Shown: piece by piece, positions 1-6,500 of the stretch
Numbering within the stretch: position 1 is the first letter of the stretch
How the letters are laid out: each line of letters starts with the position of its first letter
Assembly: GCA_959598545.1 (NCBI GenBank)
Contig: CAUGFC010000047.1
Coordinates: 1-12,822 of the forward strand
Direction: 5' to 3'
Source of the DNA: an uncultured Olsenella sp.
Lineage (GTDB): Bacteria > Actinomycetota > Coriobacteriia > Coriobacteriales > Atopobiaceae
DNA length: 12,822 nucleotides
The notes under the pieces: model-generated
What the model saw: the letters and a program-made list of their open reading frames with translations, nothing else
Told to the model about the DNA's origin: nothing
Databases searched by the model: none
Program-made: the position numbers and the translations under genes

Positions 1-2
1 TC

Positions 3-140
3 GTCTGGGAGTGCCCGCACTGCGGGAACCGCGACCAGTCCAAGATGAACGTCGCGCGTCGCACCTGCGGCTACATCGGCACCCAGTTCTGGAACCAGGG
101 TCGCACCGAGGAGATCAAGGACCGCGTGCTGCACCTGTAG
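3..140 (+). CDS. nrdD: Anaerobic (class III) ribonucleoside-triphosphate reductase, C-terminal end
   Basis: Only the last 45 codons are in the window; the gene starts upstream. NrdD reduces ribonucleoside triphosphates to deoxy forms without oxygen, using a glycyl radical. Seen: CPHC at visible residues 4-7, matching the second CxxC pair of the C-terminal zinc site, then RRTCGYIG at 19-26, where Gly23 (codon 69-71) is the expected radical glycine. The CxxC-to-glycine spacing of 16 residues equals what I recall for E. coli NrdD, and the tail ending in RVLHL resembles its RVKHL end. The first zinc CxxC pair must lie upstream. The activase gene nrdG follows on the same strand after an unusually long 370-base gap. 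Identification is secure despite the short fragment. Confidence 0.95.
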   Translation, partial: VWECPHCGNRDQSKMNVARRTCGYIGTQFWNQGRTEEIKDRVLHL

Positions 141-149
141 GCTTCGGGA

Positions 150-234
150 CGGGACCGGGGGTAAGGCCCCGTGCTCAAACAGCTTCGCTGCACGAAGAAC
201 TGCGCGCGGGACCTTACCCCCGGTCCCGCGCGCA
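150..234. repeat. Two overlapping, mutually exclusive inverted repeats after nrdD
   Basis: Bases 150-166 and 212-228 form a perfect 17-bp inverted repeat (core GGGACCGGGGGTAAGG). Bases 201-213 and 222-234 form a second perfect 13-bp inverted repeat (TGCGCGCGGGACC, loop ttaccccc). The segment at 222-228 is needed by both stems, so an RNA can form only one. A small hairpin (CTTCG/CGAAG, 183-187 with 193-197) lies in the loop of the large stem. No T-run follows on either strand, so this is not a textbook intrinsic terminator. It could be a dispersed palindromic element, a Rho-independent-like pause/processing stem protecting nrdD mRNA, or a switch between nrdD and nrdG. The inverted repeats are seen; the role is inference. 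Confidence 0.7.
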
Positions 235-510
235 CTGCTATCGGCGCAGAGCGCGGGCCTGGCCTCGTGGGCGTCCCTGCGGTTCGCCCCGGGCCCGCCC
301 TGAGGGGATGCAGGAACGGCGTTTTCTGGTAATTGACGATGCTGCATGCCCGAGAGGGGGCGCGAGGACAGAAAAGCCCGGTGTTGCGTCCTCCGAGCCG
401 CGCTTTAGGCGGATAATTGCGGTTGTGCGTTCTTCTCCGATCTTCTCGGCACGCAAAAACGAAGAAGACCGGCAACTTTCGATTCTGCGTTTTCGGAAAC
501 GGGACGGGCC
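235..510 (+). other. Remaining nrdD-nrdG intergenic region
   Basis: No convincing gene is visible here; the open frames that cross it lack a ribosome site and family features. The second half is more AT-rich than the surroundings. GATAAT at 412-417 matches the -10 consensus at five of six positions, but I find no -35 at 16-18 bp spacing. A 5-bp hairpin CGTTT-TCGG-AAACG at 488-501 ends nine bases before the nrdG ATG, and the purine run GGGACGGG that follows is a weak ribosome site. No clear NrdR box pair was found by eye. The gap may carry a separate nrdG promoter. Confidence 0.4.
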
Positions 511-1071
511 ATGAACTACGCGAACATCAAGTACTGCGACATCGCCAACGGGCCGGGCGTGCGCACCACGCTCTTCGTCTCCGGGTGCCGCCTGCACTGT
601 CCCAGCTGCTTCAACGAGGAGGCCTGGGACTTCGAGGCGGGCGAGCCGTTCACAGACGAGGTGGCCGAGAAGATCATGGACTCGATGGACGTTCCCTACG
701 TGACCGGGCTCACCATCCTCGGCGGGGAGCCGATGGAGCCGGAGAACCAGCAGGGGCTCGTCGGGTTTCTCGAGGCCGTGCGCGAGCGCTTCGGAGACTC
801 CAAGTCCATCTGGCTCTTCTCGGGCCACACGTGGGACCAGCTCGCCCCCGGAGGCGCCTGGAACCTGGGCGACGTCACGGACCGGCTGCTGGACACGCTC
901 GACGCGCTCGTGGACGGGCCCTTCGTCCAGGACCTCCACGACATAACGCTGCGCTTCCGCGGCTCCTCAAACCAGCGCCTCATCGACGTGCGCGCCACGC
1001 TCGAGGCGCCAGGTGGCGACGTCATCTGGTGGGAGGACGAGCCGATCTTCTCCACGCACACCATGGAGTAG
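511..1071 (+). CDS. nrdG: Anaerobic ribonucleotide reductase activating protein (radical SAM)
   Basis: A 186-residue radical-SAM activase that generates the glycyl radical on NrdD by reductive cleavage of S-adenosylmethionine. Seen: the CxxxCxxC 4Fe-4S ligands at Cys26, Cys30 and Cys33 (GCRLHCPSC), the SAM-binding GGEP at 71-74, and the NrdG-typical DGPFV and FRGSSNQRLID segments in the second half. Length fits the short NrdG class (about 150-190 residues). The ATG at 511 is chosen because the protein then begins with NYANIKYCDIANGPGVR, the usual NrdG start; longer in-frame extensions are not needed. The Shine-Dalgarno is weak (GGGACGGG), preceded by a small hairpin. It follows nrdD on the same strand but 370 bases away, so it may be transcribed or translated separately. 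Confidence 0.95.
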   Translation: MNYANIKYCDIANGPGVRTTLFVSGCRLHCPSCFNEEAWDFEAGEPFTDEVAEKIMDSMDVPYVTGLTILGGEPMEPENQQGLVGFLEAVRERFGDSKSIWLFSGHTWDQLAPGGAWNLGDVTDRLLDTLDALVDGPFVQDLHDITLRFRGSSNQRLIDVRATLEAPGGDVIWWEDEPIFSTHTME

Positions 1072-1191
1072 CCGCGCGAAAACGCACGTCTCCGTCACGT
1101 TCTCGCCCCCGCCCGCCCGTCACCGGCGCGACAAGGCGCCGCTCGCGGGCCCCAGGCCGCCGCACACGAACTTCTCGCCGCACGGGCTCGG

Positions 1192-1214
1192 CCGAGGTCA
1201 TTCTCTGACCTCGG
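1192..1214 (+). terminator. Possible terminator hairpin downstream of nrdG
   Basis: CCGAGGTCA (1192-1200) pairs perfectly with TGACCTCGG (1206-1214) around the loop TTCTC. This 9-bp stem lies 120 bases after the nrdG stop and 87 bases before the next ATG. No T-run follows, so intrinsic termination is uncertain; it may only stabilise an mRNA end. No gene is apparent in 1072-1268. Confidence 0.4.
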
Positions 1215-1268
1215 GCTGCAGCGAGCCGAAAGCCAGCCGTCAGCGTAGCGGAAGCCCAACCTGATAGC

Positions 1269-1298
1269 CTCCTCCTTCACACCACGTCGAAGGAGGAG
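1269..1298 (+). promoter_or_regulatory. Hairpin sequestering the ribosome binding site of the 1302 gene
   Basis: CTCCTCCTTC (1269-1278) is the exact reverse complement of GAAGGAGGAG (1289-1298), with the 10-base loop ACACCACGTC. The right arm contains the whole Shine-Dalgarno sequence (AGGAGGAG) of the ATG at 1302, so folding would hide it from the ribosome. This suggests translational control, for example a thermosensor, a small-RNA or protein target, or a simple off-switch needing disruption. The pairing is directly seen; that it acts in the cell is inference. Confidence 0.6.
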
Positions 1299-1301
1299 AG
1301 C

Positions 1302-2000
1302 ATGACCAGAGCAAAGACCGTAGGAGACGTCCTCGACCGGGCGCGCGCACCCTACTCCCACATGAGCGACCGGGATGCCCGCCTCTTCTACTCGACCATG
1401 AACGCGCTGCTCGTCTACACCAACGAGCGGCTCCACGTGGTCGCGCCCGAGCGGCTGCGCGAGCGACCGGGCGCACCCTGCATGCTCTACGAGAACGGCG
1501 GGCAGGTCTCCGAGGCGCTCTGGAGGAACCGCTCGCTCGTCGACGACTTCGTCCGAGACAACCCGCTCGACCTCTCGCCGCGGCAGCTCGAGATCGCCCG
1601 ACCGTGGCGTCACGCGCTGCGGGACATGTTCACCTGCGTGGACGCCAACGCCGACCGCGCCGTCTACATGAACCAGGACCGCCTCTTCGTGGTGGGCGCG
1701 TCGCAGGACCCCGCCGACGCGCACGTCCACCACATCCCGTCGCTCATGCTCCTCACGCTGCTGCCCTTCAGGGGCGGCATCCTGACGGACGGGAAGACCC
1801 TGCACCTCTCCCAGGAGCCCCAGCCCTGGGCCGTCCCCTACATAGCCGAGCAGCTGGCCGAGCTCGCGTCGAGGCGACCCGTCGCGACGGCGGCACAGCT
1901 CCTCGCCTACACACGCGGCATACCCGACGACGAGAACCGCGTCACCGAGCGGTTCCAGCGCGACATCGACCGCAGCTTCGCCAGCGGGGCGCTCGCGTAG
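1302..2000 (+). CDS. Hypothetical protein, 232 residues, family not recognised
   Basis: I do not recognise this protein. It is soluble-looking and charged, with no signal peptide, membrane segment or cysteine-rich site. The N-terminal half has short conserved-looking runs (RLFYSTMNALLVYTNERL, residues about 27-44), the middle holds HVHHIPSLMLLTLLPF (about 141-156) and then RGGILTDGKTL. The LPF-x(3)-I-x-x-DG pattern is loosely reminiscent of the LPFxxxIxYDG segment in uncharacterised proteins of other Gram-positives; this is a weak impression. The start is well supported by AGGAGGAG four bases upstream, although that site is inside a strong hairpin. The gene is alone on its strand, converging on the aminotransferase pseudogene with only 17 bases between stops. 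GC-rich wobble positions match its neighbours, so it looks like a real, expressed gene. Confidence 0.75.
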   Translation: MTRAKTVGDVLDRARAPYSHMSDRDARLFYSTMNALLVYTNERLHVVAPERLRERPGAPCMLYENGGQVSEALWRNRSLVDDFVRDNPLDLSPRQLEIARPWRHALRDMFTCVDANADRAVYMNQDRLFVVGASQDPADAHVHHIPSLMLLTLLPFRGGILTDGKTLHLSQEPQPWAVPYIAEQLAELASRRPVATAAQLLAYTRGIPDDENRVTERFQRDIDRSFASGALA

Positions 2001-2017
2001 CGGGCGCGGACGGTGCG

Positions 2018-3220
2018 TCAGAAGACGTGGGCCTCAAGGCGCGCGAAGGCCTCCTGCACGCGGGAGAGCGGCAGCGCGAGGTTCATGCGCAGGTGGCAGG
2101 GGCCGTGGAAGGAACGGCCGTCCTGCCAGTACACGCCCACACGATGGCCGGCGCGCAGCAGCTCGTCGATGGAGCGCCCGTTCCTCTCGCACCACTGTGA
2201 GCAGTCCAGGAAGAGCATGTAGGTGCCCTGCGGGCGGAAGACGCTCACACCGGGGAGACGGCGCTCGATGAAGTCGCAGGACCAGTCGACGTTGCCGGCA
2301 ATGACCTGGTTGAGCTCGTCCGCCCAGGCGCGCCCCTCGTCCGAGTACGCGCCGACGAGCGCGTGCTGCGAGAGCACGTTCATGCTGTTGTAGTGCGTCT
2401 TCTTCCCGCGCGTCGCCACGCGGTCGCGCAGGTAGTCGCTGTAGATGACGTGATAGCTGCCGATGAGCCCGGCGAGGTTGAAGGTCTTGCTCGGAGCGTA
2501 GAGCGCCACCGTGCGCATGCGCGCGTCCTCGGAGACGGTCTGCGTGGGGATGTGCGTGACACCGGGGCGCACGATGTCGGACCAGATCTCGTCGGAGACG
2601 ACGACGCAGTCGTGGCGCCGGTAGAGCTCCATGGCGCGCTCGATCTCCCAGCGCTCCCACACGCGACCGCAGGGGTTGTGCGGCGAGCAGAAGATGGCCA
2701 CGTGGATGTGCCCGTCCGCAAGGCGGCGCTCCATGTCCTCGTAGTCCATGCGCCAGACGCCCGCCTCGTCGCGCACGAGCGGCGAGTGGACGATGCGGAA
2801 GCCGTTGTCCTCGAGGCAGTGCGTGAAGCCCACGTAGGTGGGGCTGTGCACGAGGACGGGATCGCCCGGAGCGGCGAAGGCGTGCAGGGTGGAGACCACG
2901 CCCCCGAGCACGCCGTTCTCGTAGCCGATGTGACGCGGCTCGAGGTCGACCACGCCCTTGCGGTCGCGATGCCAGTCGACGATGGCCTGTTAGTAGGCCT
3001 CGCTCGGCTTGAAGTAGCCGAAGGTGGGATACTGCAGGCGATCCTGGATGGCCCGCGTGATCGAGGGTGCGACGGGGAAGCTCATGTCCGCGACCCACAT
3101 GGGGATGGGGTCGAATCCCGCGTCCGGCGCCGGATAGCCCGAGCCCGGGACGCCAACGGCGTCGAGCGCGAGCGCGTCATGGCCGGCACGGTCGAGGATG
3201 GTGGTGAAGTCGTAGGTCAT
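2018..3220 (-). pseudogene. MalY/PatB-type PLP aminotransferase / cystathionine beta-lyase, interrupted by an in-frame TAA
   Basis: Read through, this is a 400-codon fold-type I PLP enzyme of the MalY/PatB group, which typically cleaves C-S bonds (cystathionine, cysteine) or transaminates. Seen: N-terminal FDPIPMWVADMSFPVAPSI, IGYENGVLGG, CSPHNPCGRVW, SDEIWSDI and the PLP lysine in APSKTFNLAGL (Lys about 245), ending with the carboxylate-binding RMNLALPLSR region. The stop TAA is at 2990-2992, codon 77, directly after KPSEAY; the frame continues QAIVDWHRDR with no shift. Relatives usually have two tyrosines here, so one base change (TAC or TAT to TAA) explains it. The start ATG at 3218-3220 has GGAGGG upstream. 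A GTG at 2951-2953 could restart translation but would lose 89 residues. Recent inactivation, a base-call error or readthrough are all possible; the rest of the frame is intact. Confidence 0.85.
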
Positions 3221-3274
3221 GGGTGTCCCTCCAACGGGCGGCCACGGCGGCGGGGAACGGCGGCCGACTGCCAA

Positions 3275-3503
3275 CGCAAAACGGTCGTTCGTGCAACATT
3301 TTGCTCTTCCGGGAATCAAAACCGCCTCTCGTGCGACATCAATTTCCCCCGAGAGACCTCGATGGTTCCAGACTTGTAGCACTTTCCATCGGAAACGCTC
3401 AACAGGAGCGGTCATGGGTCCCAAAACAGGTCCCAACGACGTTGCACGAGAGACGGTTTTGACCTGGCAGCGGAAGAAATGTCGCATGAGCGACGGTTTT
3501 GCG
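3275..3503. repeat. 229-bp imperfect palindromic element with four copies of a short motif
   Basis: Four related copies of a motif near CAAAACCGTCTCTCGTGC, followed by AACAT or GACAT, are present. Two are forward, starting at 3277 and 3317; two are inverted, ending at 3461 and 3501. Spacing is exactly 40 bp in each arm. The arms share one symmetry centre, base 3389, which is also the centre of the hairpin TTTCC-ATC-GGAAA (3383-3395). The outer ends read CGCAAAACGGTCG and CGACGGTTTTGCG, inverted with one mismatch in 13. Between the outer and central parts the arms are only partly complementary. The element sits between the leu operon terminator and the aminotransferase start. It has no coding capacity of note. 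It resembles a MITE or bacterial interspersed palindrome, or a four-site operator; sequence alone cannot separate these. Confidence 0.8.
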
Positions 3504-3513
3504 ATCGGAGGGC

Positions 3514-3568
3514 AAAGGGACCGAGGAGGTCGGCACCCGCCCGAGCGCCGGACCACCTCGGCCCCTCT
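3514..3568 (-). terminator. Leucine operon terminator downstream of leuB
   Basis: On the minus strand, AGAGGGGCCGAGG (3568-3556) pairs with CCTCGGTCCCTTT (3526-3514), including G-T wobbles. After one T-T mismatch, an inner stem GGTCCGGC with GCCGACC (one bulged C) continues to a 12-base loop. The hairpin begins 14 bases past the leuB stop. The run after the stem is only TTT, contained in the stem end, so termination relies on a very stable stem. It fits the end of the leu operon transcript. Confidence 0.7.
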
Positions 3569-3582
3569 CTGCGTCGTCTCGT

Positions 3583-4713
3583 CTAGCCCAGGGCCTCCAC
3601 AATCTTGTCGCCCATCGCGGCGGTGCCGAGGACCTTCTCGGCCGGCGTGCCCTCGTCGGCAATGTCCACGGTGCGCCAGCCCTCGTCGAGCACGCGCGTG
3701 ACCGCGGCAGCCAGCTCGTCGGCGGCGTCGTCCATGCCAAAGCTGTAGCGCAGCATGAGCTCCACCGAGAGGATCTGCGCGATCGGGTTGGCGATGCCCT
3801 GGCCGGCGATGTCCGGCGCGGAGCCGTGGCTCGGCTCGTAGAGGGCCGTGCCGTCGCCCAGGCTCGCGGAGGCGAGCATGCCGAGCGAGCCCGTGAGCAT
3901 GGAGGCCTCGTCGGAGAGGATGTCGCCGAAGGTGTTCTCGGTCACGAGCACGTCAAACTGCGCCGGGTTGGCGATGAGCTGCATCGCGGCGTTGTCCACG
4001 TACATGTCCTCGAGCGTGACGTCGGGGTACTCGGCGGCGATGTTGTGCGCCACCTCGCGCCACATGCGGGAGGTGTCGAGCACGTTGGCCTTGTCCACGG
4101 AGTGCACCACGCCCCTGCGGCGGCGCGCCGCGTCGAATGCCCAGCGCACCACGCGGTCGACCTCGTATTCGGAGTACTCGAGGATGTCGCGCGCGTACTC
4201 GCCACGGGTGCCGCCCACGCCGGCGCCCTCGACGCCCATCGTGCGCTCGTGGCCACCGAAGTAGAGACCACCCGTGAGCTCGCGGACGATGATCAGGTCG
4301 ACGCCCGTGAGCACCTCGCGCTTGAGCGTGGAGGCGTCGATCAGCGCGTCGAACATGCGCACCGGGCGCAGGTTGAGGTAGAGCCCCAGCTCCTTGCGGA
4401 TGGCAAGCAGGCCCTGTTCGGGACGGACGGCGCCCACGCGCGTGTCGGTCCACTTGGGGCCGCCCACGGCGGCCAGGAGGACGGCGTCGGCCGCCTTTGC
4501 CGCCTCGAGCGTCTCGGGCGGAAGTGCGGAGATGGGGTCGCCGGCTGCCTCGGTGGCGTCGATCGCCGCGCCGCCGATCAGGTGGTCCTCGCAGACGAAC
4601 TCGACGCCGTGCTTCTCGCCCAGCGCCGCGAGGACCTTCTTGCCCTCGGCGATGATCTCGGGGCCGATGCCGTCACCCGGAAGGGTGCAGACGCGATAGG
4701 TCGCAGAAGCCAT
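3583..4713 (-). CDS. leuB: 3-isopropylmalate dehydrogenase
   Basis: A 376-residue NAD-dependent beta-decarboxylating dehydrogenase that oxidises 3-isopropylmalate to 2-ketoisocaproate, the third pathway-specific step of leucine synthesis. Seen: N-terminal LPGDGIGPE (11-19), GGPKW, VRELTGGLYFGG, DKANVLDTSRMW, the metal-site helix NTFGDILSDEASMLTGSLGML, and the NAD-binding loop EPSHGSAPDIAGQGIANP. These distinguish LeuB from isocitrate dehydrogenase, and the operon confirms it. Length is slightly above the usual 350-370. The start at 4711-4713 is chosen because it lies five bases after the leuD stop, has AAGGGG upstream and gives the standard N-terminus; a frame extending upstream overlaps leuD and is not needed. 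Last gene of the leu operon. Confidence 0.96.
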   Translation of the reverse strand: MASATYRVCTLPGDGIGPEIIAEGKKVLAALGEKHGVEFVCEDHLIGGAAIDATEAAGDPISALPPETLEAAKAADAVLLAAVGGPKWTDTRVGAVRPEQGLLAIRKELGLYLNLRPVRMFDALIDASTLKREVLTGVDLIIVRELTGGLYFGGHERTMGVEGAGVGGTRGEYARDILEYSEYEVDRVVRWAFDAARRRRGVVHSVDKANVLDTSRMWREVAHNIAAEYPDVTLEDMYVDNAAMQLIANPAQFDVLVTENTFGDILSDEASMLTGSLGMLASASLGDGTALYEPSHGSAPDIAGQGIANPIAQILSVELMLRYSFGMDDAADELAAAVTRVLDEGWRTVDIADEGTPAEKVLGTAAMGDKIVEALG

Positions 4714-4718
4714 GCTCG

Positions 4719-5222
4719 TTACCGCCCCTTCTCGGCCATCACGCGCTTGGTGCGCGCGACGAGGCCACCGTCGTTGATGATCTCCTGGATGAACGGCGGG
4801 AACGGCTGCGCGTGGAAGACGGCGCCCGTGGTCTCGTCCGTGATGGTGCCGGTGTCGGCGTCGACAGAGACGACGTCGCCCTCGGAGATGGCGTCGACGG
4901 CCTCCGGGCACTCGAGGATGGGCAGGCCCATGTTGATGGAGTTGCGGTAGAAGATGCGCGCAAAGCTCTTGGCGATCACGCAGGAGACGCCGGCGGCCTT
5001 GATGGCCACGGGCGCGTGCTCGCGCGAGGAGCCGCAGCCGAAGTTCTCCTCGGCGACCACGATGTCGCCGGGCGTCACGCGGGAGACGAAGGTGGCGTCG
5101 AGGTCCTCGAGGCAGTGCTTGGCGAGCTCGGCCGGGTCAGAGGTGTTGAGATAGCGGGCCGGGATGATGACGTCGGTGTCGATGTCGCGCCCGTAGCGGA
5201 AGACGGTTCCCTTGAACTGCAT
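4719..5222 (-). CDS. leuD: 3-isopropylmalate dehydratase, small subunit (short type)
   Basis: A 167-residue swivel-domain subunit of isopropylmalate isomerase, which with LeuC interconverts 2- and 3-isopropylmalate. Seen: N-terminal GRDIDTDVIIPARYLNT, the substrate-loop region FGCGSSREHAP (about residues 61-71), and AKSFARIFYRNSINMGLPILE. The length and sequence match the short archaeal/clostridial-type LeuD (about 160-170 residues) rather than the about 200-residue enterobacterial type, and the partner LeuC is of the matching short type. AAAGGA lies ahead of the ATG. The stop is 15 bases from leuC and five bases before leuB, consistent with translational coupling in one transcript. Confidence 0.95.
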   Translation of the reverse strand: MQFKGTVFRYGRDIDTDVIIPARYLNTSDPAELAKHCLEDLDATFVSRVTPGDIVVAEENFGCGSSREHAPVAIKAAGVSCVIAKSFARIFYRNSINMGLPILECPEAVDAISEGDVVSVDADTGTITDETTGAVFHAQPFPPFIQEIINDGGLVARTKRVMAEKGR

Positions 5223-5237
5223 GGCTGTCCTTTCTGA

Positions 5238-6500
5238 CTACAGGTCCGACGGCAGGGCGATGTGGCCGGCCACGGCGGAGGCGGCCGCGACGGCGGGGCT
5301 CGCCAGGTAGACCTCGGACGTGGGGTCGCCCATGCGGCCGACGAAGTTGCGGTTGGTGGTGGAGACGCACCTCTCGCCGGCGGCGAGGATGCCCATGTAG
5401 CCGCCCAGGCACGGACCGCACGTGGGCGTGGAGACCACGCAGTGGGCGTCGATGAAGACGTCCATCAGGCCCTCGTGGACGCACTGGAGCCAGACCGCCT
5501 GGGTGGCGGGGATCACGATGCAGCGCACGCCCTCGGCGACGGTGCGGCCACGCAGGACCTCGGCCGCGGCGCGCATGTCCTCGATGCGGCCGTTGGTGCA
5601 GCTGCCGATGACGGCCTGGTCGATCTTGATGTGGCGGCTCTCGGCGACGGGATGCGTGTTGGAGGGTAGGTGCGGCCAGGAGACGCAGGGCACGATGTCC
5701 GCGGCGTCGATGTGGATGACCCGCTTGTAGGTGGCATCGGCATCCGGGTGGTACTCGACGAAGGGACGGCTCGCGCGGGCGCGCACGTACTCGCGGCACT
5801 TCTCGTCCACCTCGAAGAGGCCTGCCTTGCCGCCCGCCTCGATGGCCATGTTGGCAATGGTGAGGCGGCCCTCCACGGAGAGCGCCTGACACGTGGAGCC
5901 CGCGAACTCCATCGCGCAGTAGAGCGCGCCGTCCACGCCGATCTTGCCGATCACGTGGAGGATGACGTCCTTGGCGCTGGCGCCCTCGGGGAGCTCGCCG
6001 TCGACGACGATACGGATGGTCTCGGGCACCTTGAACCAGGCGCGACCGGTGGCCATGCCCACACCGGCGTCCGTGGACCCCACGCCGGTGGAGAAGGCGC
6101 CGATGCCGCCGTAGGTGCAGGTGTGGGAGTCCGCGCCGATCATGAGATCGCCGGGGACCACGACGCCGCGCTCGGGGAGCAGCGCGTGCTCGATGCCCAT
6201 GCAGCCCTGCTCGTAGTAGTGCGTGATCTGGTGCTCGTGGGCGAAGTCGCGCGTGACCTTGGTCTGCTCGGCGCTCTTGATGTCCTTGTTGGGCGCGTAG
6301 TGGTCGGGCACGAGGCAGATCTTGTCGCGGTCGAAGACGCCGGCGCCGATCTCGCGCACGGTCTTGATGGCGATGGGCGCCGTGATGTCGTTGGCGAGCA
6401 CGAGGTCGAGGTCGCACTCGACGAGCTGGCCGGGGACGACCTCATCGAGGCCCGCGTGGGCGGCGAGGATCTTCTCGGCCATGGTCATGGGGCGTGCCAT
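5238..6500 (-). CDS. leuC: 3-isopropylmalate dehydratase, large subunit (short type)
   Basis: A 420-residue aconitase-family subunit carrying the 4Fe-4S cluster of isopropylmalate isomerase. Seen: GADSHTCTYGGIGAFSTGVG (122-141), and cluster ligands at Cys301 (IGSCTNGR), Cys361 and Cys364 (TCGPCLGG). About 420 residues is the size of the archaeal/clostridial type (homoaconitase-like), against about 465 in enterobacteria. The start at 6498-6500 abuts the leuA stop directly (TAAATG) and has AAGGAGGG upstream, within the end of leuA. This zero-base junction implies tight coupling to leuA translation. Homoaconitase is an alternative reading of the family, excluded in practice by leuA and leuB on either side. 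Confidence 0.95.
   Translation of the reverse strand: MARPMTMAEKILAAHAGLDEVVPGQLVECDLDLVLANDITAPIAIKTVREIGAGVFDRDKICLVPDHYAPNKDIKSAEQTKVTRDFAHEHQITHYYEQGCMGIEHALLPERGVVVPGDLMIGADSHTCTYGGIGAFSTGVGSTDAGVGMATGRAWFKVPETIRIVVDGELPEGASAKDVILHVIGKIGVDGALYCAMEFAGSTCQALSVEGRLTIANMAIEAGGKAGLFEVDEKCREYVRARASRPFVEYHPDADATYKRVIHIDAADIVPCVSWPHLPSNTHPVAESRHIKIDQAVIGSCTNGRIEDMRAAAEVLRGRTVAEGVRCIVIPATQAVWLQCVHEGLMDVFIDAHCVVSTPTCGPCLGGYMGILAAGERCVSTTNRNFVGRMGDPTSEVYLASPAVAAASAVAGHIALPSDL

Noticed and set aside
71..475. Small open frames in the nrdD-nrdG gap on both strands
   Set aside because: Run across the long inverted repeats, have Arg/Pro-rich shadow composition and no ribosome site.
3277..3501. CRISPR-like repeats
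   Set aside because: Only two copies per arm, imperfect, spacers of about 16 bp, arms inverted relative to each other and no cas gene; a palindromic element fits better.
3499..4950. 483-codon open frame on the + strand opposite leuB
   Set aside because: Crosses the leu terminator and is antisense to leuB and leuD; composition is typical of a GC-rich shadow.
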